Below are positions 10,508 through 20,790 of a DNA stretch of 64,000 nt, in pieces. The first letter of the stretch is position 1. Every line of letters starts with the position of its first letter. Source of the stretch: Lepas anatifera (taxonomy: Eukaryota > Arthropoda > Thecostraca > Lepadidae). The DNA lies in assembly GCA_034440635.1 (NCBI GenBank), contig JAOTON010000040.1, positions 806,001 to 870,000 on the forward strand, written 5' to 3'. Both the position numbers and the translations under genes were made by a program. The notes under the pieces are model-generated. The model saw nothing but the letters and a program-made list of their open reading frames with translations. It was not told the origin of the DNA and made no database searches.

Positions 10508-10780
10508 CACGTAAATGAGAACCGCCAAATCACACACACCCGCGACCCTCACACAACTGCAAAGTAGAACATAACACCTGCGAGTACAAAGAGAGTGACA
10601 CGTAAATGAGAACCGCCAAATCACTCACACCCGCGACCCTCACACAACTGCAAAGTAGAACACAACACCTGCGAGTACAAAGAGAGTGACACGTAAATGA
10701 GAACAGAAAAATCACTCACACCCGTGACCCTCACACAACTGCAAAGTCCAACACAACACCTGCGAGTACAAAGAGAGTGT
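10508..10780. repeat. 91-bp tandem repeat, 3 copies
   Basis: Units start at 10508, 10599 and 10690, each beginning CACGTAAATGAGAACNNCNA and ending CGAGTACAAAGAGAGTG. Copies differ at only a few positions. The unit contains CACACAACTGCAAAGT. No coding capacity is supported. Confidence 0.9.
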
Positions 10781-11616
10781 GAGAAGACATTTCCAATTGG
10801 CATCAGAGCCAGTACAAATCAGCAGGATAAGCACGATGCAACTCGCGACAAGTACATGCATCTGAATCGTTTTACACTATTTAAATCTGTAACCATCCAC
10901 CGCCTCACCCCGGACTGAGAGTGCAACGGGTCCAGGATACACTGAAAAAAATTTGACACCTCGGTCGGGGGTAAGGTGGAATGGTTAAAAATGCTACCTC
11001 TCGAGGGTGTTTTTGGACACCACAGTTCGGTGTCATGCACCCCCTACGGGGTGTAGCCAAAACACCCCTGTCAGGGGTTACTCCTGCGAAATGAGGTGTA
11101 ACAGGACACCCCTTGCGAGTGTTCAGCGATTCCAACGACACCCATTTATGGTGTCTCATTCCATTTTAACCCTTCGGCAGGGTGTTGCAACACCCCGTGT
11201 TCGAATTTTTGGTGTCGGAAACCCCGTGCATTCTACACCCCGATGGGGTGTAGCGGGACTTAAATTAGGTGTATGTGGTGTTACATATAATTTTTCCATG
11301 CGTCCTCCGTTCGTGAAGAAAACTGAAATTCTACTTCATCAATTGCAATGTCCACCGTACACCAAACAACACTATAAAGAATGCAAATGTATTTGAAAGT
11401 ACCTTGGGTGCAAAGCGAACATATGCCACAATAGATAAACTGCAGGATTGAGCATATGAGCGCAAACGGTGAGGAGAACAGCGACAGAGCTAATCACTTG
11501 GTCGGGTTTTGCTTCTGTCATTCTGAAAATCCCAAATTTCATTAAAAAAACACTAAGCAGCCGACAACGTCCATCCTTTATCTTATCATTGTCAGCAAGC
11601 TTTTTGACCGTGATCC

Positions 11617-11882
11617 TCATCGGCTGATATTAAAACCATACAACCGGTAGAGAAGGGCCGCGGAGAAGCGGTGGCCTCCCGTGAAGTTGAGTCCGTAGAC
11701 GGCGTGGGCAGCGGCCCACTGCAGCGCCGCTCCAACTTCACCGGGGGCTGCCGCGGCGAACTCGACGTCGCCGATGGCCAGGCCCTGCTTGGTTCGGCGT
11801 AAGATGCATCCACAGTCGCTGCACTCTTCCCCGTGCCAGCACTCCTCACCGAGCATGGTGGCCGCCAGCTCCAGCGCCTGCA
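11617..11882 (-). pseudogene. Exon-like ORF inside TIR element, copy 1
   Basis: On the minus strand, after an acceptor (GTGTCCAG), an 88-codon frame reads ALELAATMLGEECWHGEECS, then DCGCILRRTKQGLAIGDVEF, and later ALQWAAAHAVYGLNFTGGHR, before a stop. It is GC-rich with paired cysteines, unlike the AT-rich surroundings. I do not recognise the family. Compared with the second copy (15226-15488), most differences are amino-acid changing (M/V, E/Q, P/H, G/C), which argues against current constraint. It may be a host exon captured by the transposon, or a relic of an element protein. Confidence 0.4.
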
Positions 11883-12986
11883 CTGGACACCGAGCACAAA
11901 CATGAAGTAAAGATCATGGTCAGGGAGTGATTGGAAAGTTAGAGGAAAAACTATGGTGAAATGTACCTATCTAAGCCCATTGCGTACCGAAAAATACAGA
12001 TTGAAACATGTCGATCAGGCACCATTACCGAAAGAAAGGCAAAAATGAATCTAGTTTTATCATCAATAGTAGCGAATCGAACAGGAAATTTGGCACTTCA
12101 GCTGATGTTTAATCTATTAGCTTAATACCAACAACTACCTTCCTTAACATTCTGAAATAAACAACCTTCAAAATTTTTCGTAGGAAATCAGATAAACAAG
12201 GGTAATGACAGAAATTGGTGAACATGATCCCAAAAACACAAATAGGTATGAAGGTTGAAAATAACAATAACAGAGTGAGCCAGGGCGATATATGTCTCGG
12301 GCGCCTATTGTCTTGGTAATTTCCTCATTTACAACATAGCAAGGGTAAGAAAGTAACTACGGTAAATTCATCAGGATCTATTCGCGGAATATATGTTATA
12401 TGACGTCCGAGACACGCTACCATATCCCTTGTATTTTGATTCATTTTTTTCCATTTCTTTGGAAATTTCCTGATTAAATAGTTCATGAATTCGGCACCCG
12501 GAAATAATTGGAAATCATTTCCCGTAGCAGATCATTTCTTCCCAAAATCATTTAATAATTTCATGTCTGATTACCAGAGTGAATTGATGTAGAGTCAGGT
12601 TGAACGTCATGCACGCAGCAACATTTAATTTCCCGAAATGTGCCACAAAGCTGTTATCATAGTCACGCTGCCATATAGGCATGGGCCAGCATTAATATTT
12701 TATGACCGGAAATTTACCAACGCTTGGTCGGATCGAGAAAAAAAAAACGCTTAAAAAGGCACATCAAAATTTCGGTTGCGTACATTTTATAATATTAAAT
12801 TACTCTACGAAAAATATAGGAGATGGGTCCCGGTTACTAAGGGGGCCCCGGCCTGGGGGCCGACGGTAGTTGAACCTCCCTTGGCTGAATCCTGGCTACG
12901 CCATTGCTTAAAAGGGAACCAAATAGGGCGCTGAAGACACGCTTTGGAGGTTTCAAACGCCTGAAGTGGTTGCATGTACAAGTGAC

Positions 12987-14018
12987 TTAACCCTCGCCCC
13001 ACCGGGGGGCCACCGATGTCCCCCTAAGGTTTTTCCGGGATAGCAGAAAAACGACGAGGCGCAGCACCGCGGTTGAGGGCTCTACCTCTCACAGCATCAT
13101 TTTCCCATCATCCCTGAAATTTTTTACCCCGGGTCACCCAAGGTCAGGTCACCAGACGAGGTCAACCAAGGTCACCTCACTTCACTTTAGAGCTCTGTAA
13201 TAGCTACATTTCAAAGTCGATCGATTTGAAACTTCCTACACTTCATAACCCCTCCAGGGTCTACAAGGTGTATATCCGGGATTTTTCGATTTCGTGCTCT
13301 GAGGTCAGTTCACGAGGCGACTTCTCCCATTGGAAAATCATGGGGAAAAGCTATTTCATGATATAAAAGCCACAAAAATGATTGCAAATACTCAGACTGC
13401 TCAGAACAACGTTTTTGGACACCCTTTCACGGATCTCAGGGGTCATATTTGCCCTTTGACTTTTCCAAGGTCATCCAAGGTCACCGGAGGTCAAAAACAG
13501 TATTTTGACAATAACTTTTGACCTAATTGAGCTAGAGCGGTGAAACAAACACCATCGTGTTTGTCTTGTCACTGGCTTTCATTTGATATACGGCAAGTTC
13601 ACTTTTTTACCTTTCGTGACCTCAGGTCATATTAGGTCACGAGGTGACCTCTGGCGGTCAAACCACTGGCGGGAGGTCTTTACGTTCCACATAGCGGAAA
13701 AAGTACAGGCAATTTGCTATCAAATGTACTTTACCAGGCCTCAATAGCTCTAATGACATAAGAGTTATGCCCAGTTTGCTTAATCATTGCATATTTGAGT
13801 GAAAATAGCCGATCTTGACCTAATTTGACCTCTGGAGGTCAAACCATTGACCTGAGCACTAAAACATGCGAAGTAATTTCTTACTGAATTCACGCGAACT
13901 TTCTATTGCACTTTGAAGATTTGCGCTAACGCCCATATTTTCGGAGTTAGAGGGGGGGCCATCGATGGCCCCCGGTGGGGCGAAGGTGGCGCCGGACCCC
14001 CGGTGGGGCGCGGGTTAA
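12987..14018 (-). mobile_element. TTAA-flanked element, subfamily T2, with paralogous empty site
   Basis: The element begins TTAACCCTCGCCCCACCGGG and ends CCCCGGTGGGGCGCGGGTTAA (TTAA at 12987-12990 and 14015-14018). Hairpins GGGGGCCACCGATGTCCCCC and GGGGGCCATCGATGGCCCCC lie just inside the ends. By eye count it has 20 GGTCA/TGACC cores. The tandem copy of the surrounding element shows AAGTGACTTAAACACCAAC at 16595-16613 without the insert. That directly demonstrates the element boundaries and the TTAA duplication. A second T2 copy lies inverted at 59186-60197. No ORF is present. Confidence 0.93.
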
Positions 14019-15225
14019 ACACCAACAAGGCACACTCGCTCCAATGATAGCTACTACGGTCCTATTGCCCTATTGGATGGGTCAACACTTACCAATGCAG
14101 GAATGTTAAGGTTTGAATCCCTGTTTCTGCCAAAAATCAAAGAGAACCAGCACCTTTCAGCTACACTTTCACACTGACTGTTGTTCTTCAGGAGGGCCTT
14201 GAACATTGTCTGTTCGCGCTTGCGCACAAGAAACGACGCCCGAATGCACGTGCCAACACCATAACGGGGTGTTCGATACCCCGTGGTAACACCCCGATGG
14301 GGTGTTTTTTTTACCTTTTCAGGGTGTTTAACACCTCAGGAAGGAGCGAGCTGAACGGGTATTATCTACACCTCTTTAAGGTGTAGCAGTATCAACACCC
14401 GCTCTGGGTGTTGCTGGTCCTTAACACCACGCCCAGGGGTTCACATACACCCTGAAGTCCGTCTATGGTGGTATCAACACCTTGCACAGGTGTGTGGGGT
14501 GTTAAACCAAAGGTGTGAGGGTGTAAAACTTTTTTTCAGTGTACACTGAAAAAAATTTTGACACCTCGGTCGGGGGTAAGGTGGAATGGTTAAAAGTGAT
14601 ACCTCTCGAGGGTGTTTTTGGACACCACAGTACGGTGTCACGCACCCCCTACGGGGTGTAGCCAAAACACCCCTGTCAGGGGTTACTCCTGCGAAGTGAG
14701 GTGTAACAGGACACCCCTTGCGAGTGTTCAGCGATTCCAACGACACCCATTTCTGGTGTCTCATTCCATTTTAACCCTTCGTCAGGGTGTTGCAACACCC
14801 CGTGTTCGAATTTTTGGTGTCGGCAACCCCGTGCATTCTACACCCCGATGGGGTGTAGCGGGACTTAAATTAGGTGTATGTGGTGTTACATATAATTTTT
14901 CCATGCGTCCTCCGTTCGTGAAGAAAACTGAAATTCTACTTCATCAATTGCAATGTCCACCGTACGCCAAACAACAATATAAAGAATGCAAATGTATTTG
15001 AAAGTACCTTGGGTGCAGAGCGAACATATGCCACAATAAATAAACTGCAGGATTGAGCATATGAGCGCAAACGGTGAGGAGAACAGCGACAGAGCTAATC
15101 ACTTGCTCGGGTTTTGCTTCTGTCATTCTGAAAATCCCAAATTTCATTAAAAAAAACACTAAGCAGCCGACAACGTCCATCCTTTATCTTATCATTGTCA
15201 GCAAGCTTTTTGACCGTGATCCTCC

Positions 15226-15488
15226 TCAGCTGATATTAAAACCATACAACCGGTAGAGAAGGGCCGCGGAGAAGCGGTGGCATCCCGTGAAGTTGAGTCC
15301 GTAGACGGCGTGGGCAGCGGCCCATTGCAGCGCCGCTCCAACTTCACCGTGGGCTGCCGCGGCGAACTCGACGTCGCCGATGGCCAGGCCCTGCTTGGTT
15401 CGGCGTAAGATGCATCCACAGTCGCTGCACTGTTCCCCGTGCCAGCACTCCTCACCGAGCACGGTGGCCGCCAGTTCCAGCGCCTGCA
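15226..15488 (-). pseudogene. Exon-like ORF inside TIR element, copy 2
   Basis: This is the second copy of the cysteine-containing ORF at 11617-11882, starting after the same acceptor and reading ALELAATVLGEECWHGEQCS. It is a few codons shorter at the C-terminus. Four or more non-synonymous differences from copy 1 in under 90 codons suggest neutral drift. No domain assignment. Confidence 0.4.
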
Positions 15489-16600
15489 CTGGACACCGAG
15501 CACAAACATGAAGTAAAGATCATGGTCAGAGAGTGATTGGAAAGTAAGAGGAAAAACTATGGTGAAATGTACCTATCTACGCCCATTGCGTACCAAAAAA
15601 ATACAGATTGAAACATGTCGATCAGGCACCATTACCGAAAGAAAAGCAAAAATGAATCTAGTTTTATCATCAATAGTAGCGAATCGAACAGGAAATTTGG
15701 CACTTCAGCTGATGTTTAATCTATTAGCTTAATACCAACAACTACCTTCCTTAACATTCTGAAATAAACAACTTTCAAATATTTTCGTAGGAAATCAGAC
15801 AAACAAGGATAATGACAGAAATTGATGAGCATGATCCCAAAAACAAAAATAGGTATGAAAGTTGAAAATAACAATAACAGAGTGAGCCAAGGCGATATAT
15901 GTCTCGGGCGCCTATTGTCTTGGTAATTTCCTCATTTACAACATAACAAGGGTAAGAAAGTAACTACGGTAAATTCATCAGGATCTATTCACGGAATATA
16001 TGTTATATGACGTCCGAGACACGCTACCATATCCCTTGTATTTTTATTCATTTTTTCCATTTCTTTGGAAATTTCCTGATTAAATAGTTCATGAATTCGG
16101 CACCCGGAAATAATTGGAAATCATTTCCCGTAGAAGATCATTTCTTAGTACTCAAAACGACTATCCTTTAATAATTTCATGTCTGATTACCAGAGTGAAT
16201 TGAGGTAGAGTCAGGTTGAACATCATGCACGCAGCAACATTTAATTTCCCGAAACGTGCCCCAAAGCTGTTATCATAGTCACGCTGCCATATAGGCATGG
16301 GCCAGCATTAATATTTTATGACCGAAATTTACCAACGCTTGGTCGGGTCGAGAAAAAAAACACTTAAAAAGGCACATCAAAATTTCGGTTGCGTACACTT
16401 TATAATGTTAAATTACTCTACGAAAAATATAGGAGATGGGTCCCGGTTACTAAGGGGGGCCCCGGCCTGGGGGCCGACGGTAGTTGAACCCCCCTTGGCC
16501 GAATCCTGGCTACGCCATTGCCTATAAGGGAACCAAATAGGGCGCTGAAGACACGCTTTGGAGGTTTCAAACGCCTGAAGTGGTTGCATGTACAAGTGAC

Positions 16601-16604
16601 TTAA
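16601..16604. other. Unoccupied TTAA target site
   Basis: This single TTAA is the ancestral site corresponding to the T2 insertion at 12987-14018 in the neighbouring duplicate. Flanking bases on both sides match the two flanks of that insertion exactly (TACAAGTGAC on the left, ACACCAACAAGGCAC on the right). Confidence 0.93.
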
Positions 16605-17222
16605 ACACCAACAAGGCACACTCGCTCCAATGATAGCTACGGCGGTTCTATTGCCCTATTGGATGAGTCAACACTTACCAATGCAGGAATGTTTAGGTTT
16701 GAATGCCTGTTTCTGCCAAAAATCAAAGAGAACCATCACCTTTCACCTACACTTTCACGCTGACTGTTGTTCTTCAGGACGGCCTTGAACATTGTCTGTT
16801 CGCGCCTGCGCACAAGAAACGACGCCCGAATGCACGTGCCAACACCATAACGGGGTGTTCGATACCCCGTGGTAACACCCCGATGGGGTGTTTTTTTACC
16901 TTTTCAGGGTGTTTAACACCTCAGGAAGGTGCGAGCTGAACGGGTATTATCTACACCCCTTTAAGGTGTAGCAGTATCAACACCCGCTCTGGGTGTTGCT
17001 GGTCCTTAACACCACCCCCAGGGGTTCACATACACCCTGAAGTCCGTCTATGGTGGTATCAACACCTTGCACAGGTGTGTGGGGTGTTAAACCAAAGGTG
17101 TGAGGGTGTTAAAACTTTTTTCAGTATAGCCCTGCGCCACGGCACCGGGCCCGAGCCACGGCACCGGGCCTGCGTCCGAGACTAAGTAGACGCAGGACGC
17201 CAACAGACACAACACCGCCAGA

Positions 17223-17481
17223 TTAATGTCCAAACCGGCTCCTTTCCGTTCTGACTGACTCTAGAGCAGCCTTGGTTTCCTCTGCTCCAGGTGCTCGGTG
17301 TACCAGGCTGAAGGGATGCCGCCCCTCGGTCTCCTGGCTCGGAGGCTCGACCACAACGTTTGCGGCTCGTCGCTGCAAGAAAGCGTCCGGCAGTGGGCGG
17401 ATGTGAGCGTGCTTCTTGGCAACCTTCAGAGGGCGCAGTAGTATGAACGCGTCGCTCACCCTGCTGTACACGCGCACGGTC
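17223..17481 (-). CDS. Putative terminal exon, unrecognised
   Basis: On the minus strand, an acceptor (TTTGCGGCAG) is followed by an 86-codon frame reading TVRVYSRVSDAFILLRPLKV, AKKHAHIRPLPDAFLQRRAA and NVVVEPPSQETEGRH, ending at a stop at 17223. It is basic and GC-rich, with good codon-like composition. I do not recognise a family. It lies downstream, on the same strand, of the VWH-motif exon at 18471-18660 and could be the 3' exon of the same gene or element. Direct support for a link is lacking. Confidence 0.35.
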
Positions 17482-17704
17482 CTGCCGCAAAGGAGAACAT
17501 ATCGTCACATACACAGCTTTAACCTTGAGCGGGGCTATGCAGTTGGCAGGATGCAAGTCCAGAATGCTGGTTGTAGTCCTGACAGTGTAATGTTAGGTCC
17601 AGAATAGTCCAGAATGCTCATTTTATTTCCTGCAGGATAATGCGGAGTCCAGAATCATCGTTCTAGTCACACAATGTGATGTTACTTAATTTTGTTACGT
17701 GCTG

Positions 17705-17750
17705 GTGGGCGTTGCATGGCAGAGGCCATGCAACGCCCACATGGCCTCTG
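17705..17750. repeat. Two overlapping, mutually exclusive hairpins
   Basis: GTGGGCGTTGCATGG (17705-17719) is perfectly inverted at 17726-17740 around CAGAGG. CAGAGGCCATG (17720-17730) is also perfectly inverted at 17740-17750 around CAACGCCCA. The second stem uses the loop and one side of the first, so only one can form at a time. Confidence 0.85.
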
Positions 17751-17764
17751 GGTTCATCATTCAC

Positions 17765-17878
17765 GGAAATATCGAGTTCCAACACAAATGACATATGGAG
17801 TACCGGGTTTTCCGACCTGCTTTACAACTTGGCTATCTCAGTTAAAATCACGTTGAGAAGGTGCCACATTCCCTTTAA
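17765..17878 (+). repeat. Short dispersed repeat S, copy 1
   Basis: A 114-bp segment containing GGGTTTTCCGACCTGCTTTA and GGCTATCTCAGTTAAAATCACG is repeated inverted at 47902-48013 with few changes, and more distantly at 25791-25912. No box A or box B promoter was evident. Probably a small MITE or SINE fragment. Confidence 0.7.
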
Positions 17879-18470
17879 TATGCATTGACGGTAAGATTTG
17901 GGATATTTCAGGCGAAAAGCAAAATAAAGGTCACGGGGTGAAAAATAATGGCTCAAGATACTTTTTGTTCTATCCAAACCCAATATTTACTCTGAACTCA
18001 ACTGGTTCTGTTTGTGAAAGTTGAAGCCCCAAAATTTTGCCTACAGGGTAAAAAGGAGTCGGGGCATAAGGGAGGTCGACCGCTTTGGGGGAGGGGGTAA
18101 AACGTTTCGTCTCGAGCTTTTCCGTTGGGGGGGCCATACCTTTTTGCCCCCCCGGATTTCCATAGGTTGCCTAGTTTCATACATCGGTTTCGAAAACAAA
18201 AGTATGCCAAAAATTGGCCCTTCTCGTGGTAAGACTTTCAAAAGGCAAAGGGTGGACTTACTTTCCATATATTTCCTCCTTGGTCCACAACATATTAGTT
18301 CGCATGTGAAAATGTGGCCAGGTATTATAGATGAGATGTCCCATTCAGTCAAAGTATAGTTTCTAAGCTCCATCGTCCGACTAACTTGAACAGTACTTCA
18401 CACAGGTAACATTTATCTTTGTTGCAATATATTGAAAGTAAGCATACTGGTTAGAGATGCCGGTTCTTAC
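17879..18470. other. No gene seen; G-run/C-run fragment
   Basis: A segment at about 18085-18160 has GGGGGGGCC, then a short spacer, then GCCCCCCCGG, resembling the hairpin ends of the TTAA elements, but no TTAA-bounded unit could be drawn. No supported gene. Confidence 0.4.
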
Positions 18471-18660
18471 GTGGAACTTCTCGACGGATCTCTCTGAGTG
18501 CTGCGCACACCACCAGAAGTGGTTCTTGACCGGGGTGATCCACCGTAGGAGAGGTTTGCAGGCAGAGCTTTGAGAAGCACGTTGCCGCAGACGGGGGGGG
18601 CAAGGTTTTTGCCTGCATGCCAGACGTCATACGAGTACTTGACCTCCGGCCGGCTCCTCT
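18471..18660 (-). pseudogene. VWH-motif exon (transposase-like family), frameshifted
   Basis: The exon runs from an acceptor (TTGCCTTTCAG) to a consensus donor GTAAGA. The first part reads RSRPEVKYSYDVWHAGKNLA. After the G8 run at 18593-18600 (C8 on this strand) the meaningful frame changes and reads RLRQRASQSSACKPLLRWIT then PVKNHFWWCAQHSERSVEKFH up to the donor. DVWH.aK....kr.......C..L..W...v.NH.WWc is a pattern I recall from a multicopy animal family of transposase-like proteins that often carry P2X7-like modules; this identification is from memory and needs a profile search. A single-base indel in the homopolymer explains the break, so this is either a pseudogene or a sequencing error. 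Confidence 0.5.
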
Positions 18661-18890
18661 CTGAAAGGCAATTGTTTCTTGGTAAACCATAATTACGCGT
18701 CAAACACTAGAATAAAATCTGATGATTGGTTCCAAGTGATTCCTTCATCGGTTTAGTTTACCGCTACCATATGTGCATTAGGGTGCGCGTTACAAAACTG
18801 TTTATACTCGTTCTACTTATTTTTATTTTTTATTAGGGCCACTCCCAACAGGCACACTTGCCCAATTACAGGGAGTATTGGCGTGGGTGT

Positions 18891-20148
18891 TTAACCCTAT
18901 TTCCGTCAGGCTCCCGGCTACCCCTATTTCCGGCAGGGGGGCAATATCGGCCCCCCTAAGATCTCGTAATCTAACCGGCCGATTTTGAAAATTCAAAGTG
19001 CCATAGATTCCTCTGCTGCTAAACTTTATTTTGAAAAAAGAAAATTTCAAAATTTTTATTTTTAGGAGAAGGTCGTGCAAAATATACAATTTTTGTGTAT
19101 TTTTAGATTTTCCATAACCCTTGTCTCTGTTGTACGATTTTCACAAAACTAGTTCAGATTTACAAATAATTGACCCAAAATTTTCATATACTCGAGTTAC
19201 GCAAAAATTCGAAATTCAATGGCAGTTCCAGGACCAGGACTATGAGGGGAAATATATACAACCTAAAAGTTTTTGTTACGCGGATTAGAAGCCGTCATAT
19301 ACTGTTTGGCATCTTTGACACGTAAATAAATGAGAAAAAAAAGTGAAAAACTCATCAGGGGCGGATGCAGTAAGGTAAAACAGTGGGGTAAAATACATAC
19401 CAACAATATGCGAATGGTATGCATGAGTATATTAGTCCCTCGACTAGTTGAAATTTAATTTCTGATAATTTTTACCCTCCCATGGCAGCTCTGGGAAAGG
19501 GGGGTGACATAGGCGGATCAAGGACTCGTCGTGGGGGGTGGGGGTGATTGGAAACACATTTTCAATATACAACGATATTGAGTCGCGGCGGTGATACTGG
19601 CTGGGAATATACATTTTGAAAATGTGTAGTGACTGGACACGCCTCTGGTAATCTAGAATTGGGTTATAACTATTGAATTTTCATATACCCAATTGTATTC
19701 GCCCTGACACGGCTGTAAGCAGTCTTCTCACTTACTAACGTTTAGTCCCTCTTGATAACATTCCCCCCATTTTGAACTGCTGTAACCGCCCCTGATGAAT
19801 ACAAATAGTGACAATTGTGAATGCACTATCATCTCACATAAAAAATGATATAATAAAACCATATAACTGGTATCAGGATCAGCAGAGACGGCTTCCTTTT
19901 ACAAAAAACCCATCGCATACGATAATACTTGGTTTGTGGATAGAACCTCCCCAAAAACCCAGCCATAGCTCCGCCCCTGGTAAATATATAATCTTGAAAA
20001 TTTTAGAAAACCTGCCTGTACTAGTTTTAGGAAAAGTCAGGAAGTTTCAAAGTTCTATCGCAAGCCGTTGCGGAGATATTCTCGAAAAACCTGAAGGGGG
20101 GCAATATTAGCCCCCCTGCCGGAAATAGGGTCCTCTCCACCGGGTTAG
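18891..20148. mobile_element. Probable TTAA-type element, subfamily T4 (imperfect)
   Basis: The left side starts TTAACCCTATTTCCG at 18891 and has a second CCCCTATTTCCGGCAGGGGGG with the hairpin GGGGGGCAATATCGGCCCCCC. The right side has the matching hairpin GGGGGGCAATATTAGCCCCCC followed by TGCCGGAAATAGGGT. The expected terminal TTAA on the right reads TTAG. It also merges with the tRNA-like SINE head, so the right boundary is uncertain. The interior is AT-rich and non-coding, and lacks the GGTCA density of T1-T3. Confidence 0.55.
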
Positions 20149-20257
20149 ATCGGACACGGAAGGCGGTTTCCCGCCGTGGGGATTGAACCCACGTTAATTC
20201 ATGCTATCCGATCCGTAGACTGGCAACGAAGCCACTGGGCCACCCCGGCCTTATAAA
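20105..20257 (-). mobile_element. tRNA-derived SINE head (box A/box B)
   Basis: On the minus strand TGGCCCAGTGGC (box A-like) is followed about 55 bases later by GGGTTCAATCCCCAC (box B-like, with a good T-arm stem CGTGGGTTCAATCCCCACG). The 5' GGCCGGG does not pair with the sequence after the T arm (GCGGGAAACC), so a functional tRNA is unlikely. A body of about 80 bp follows, ending beside the T4 element. RNA polymerase III-transcribed SINE heads look like this. Confidence 0.5.
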
Positions 20258-20325
20258 CACAAATATAAGGGCAATCGTACAAAAAAGCCGTCATTTTCTG
20301 GCGTTTCAGCAACGAATTTTCACTT

Positions 20326-20790
20326 TTAACCCTTCCCCAGTGGGGCGGAAGGGTGCTGACTAACCCCTACATATTTTTCGTCGTCGCGTAAAAACGGCGG
20401 CGCCAAGCGCCACCGTACAGCTTATAATCAATCAAGTCGGCAACTTTCCCTAAAAAAATGAAATCGGGTCATGTCGGGGCAGGTCACCATGCCAGGTCAA
20501 GTAACCTCACTTAAAAAATTGTTTGGGATTACATAACTCGGAACTCGGAGTAGCGTTAATTTATCAATTTGCAACCTTTTTCATATAATGGGCGCACCGG
20601 GGGCTACAAACTATGTTTCGGTATTTTTTATATTGTTGACCTAAGGTCAGGTACGAGTCATGACCTCTCCATTGGAAACGCGTGGGGAAAGCGCAAATTT
20701 GCCGAAAAATGTTTATTTTTCTGTATATAAAGCTTGTTTTGACCTGTGACCTCTGTGAGGTCATTTGGGTCTACTTAAGCATGTTTTGAG
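20326..20790 (-). mobile_element. Truncated T1-related TTAA element
   Basis: The fragment starts TTAACCCTTCCCCAGTGGGG and continues with AAAACGGCGGCGCCAAGCGCC, the GGTCA-rich block, and GACCTGTGACCTCTGTGAGG, matching the left half of the 501-1701 element at lower identity. It is lost after about 20790; no right end is found. It appears older than the other T1 copies. Confidence 0.7.

Larger units (their letters stand above)
10940..14541. mobile_element. TIR element, copy 1 of a head-to-tail pair (with insertion)
   Basis: The left end is CACTGAAAAAAATTTGACACC; the right end, inverted, is CACTGAAAAAAAGTTTTACACC. Each end is next to TA: 10938-10939 on the left, and 14542-14543 on the right, the latter shared with copy 2. 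Without the 1.03-kb TTAA insertion at 12987-14018 it is about 2.57 kb, matching copy 2. Both end regions hold many short palindromes built on ACACCCC and GGGGTGT. The interior includes an exon-like minus-strand ORF (11617-11882) and, at about 12817-12906, a separate piece ending CCTGGCTACGCCATTG, another MITE terminus. There is no transposase, so the element is non-autonomous. A TA duplication suggests a Tc1/mariner-like or similar integrase, but this is inference. Confidence 0.75.
14544..17126. mobile_element. TIR element, copy 2 of a head-to-tail pair
   Basis: This 2,583-bp copy starts CACTGAAAAAAATTTTGACACC right after the shared TA at 14542-14543 and ends AAAACTTTTTTCAGTA followed by TA at 17127-17128 (terminal G changed to A). 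It matches copy 1 over its whole length at only a few per cent divergence by eye, and lacks the TTAA insertion. Palindromes such as AACACCCCGATGGGGTGTT and CTACACCCCGATGGGGTGTAG recur near both ends. Confidence 0.75.

Noticed and set aside
10530..10803. Cysteine-rich peptides repeated on the minus strand (SLYSQVLCSTLQLCEG)
   Set aside because: They are translations of the 91-bp tandem repeat; 91 is not a multiple of three, so frames rotate and no single protein is preserved.
20170..20257. Functional tRNA gene on the minus strand
   Set aside because: Box A, box B and the T arm look right, but the 5' end does not pair with the 3' side to make an acceptor stem.
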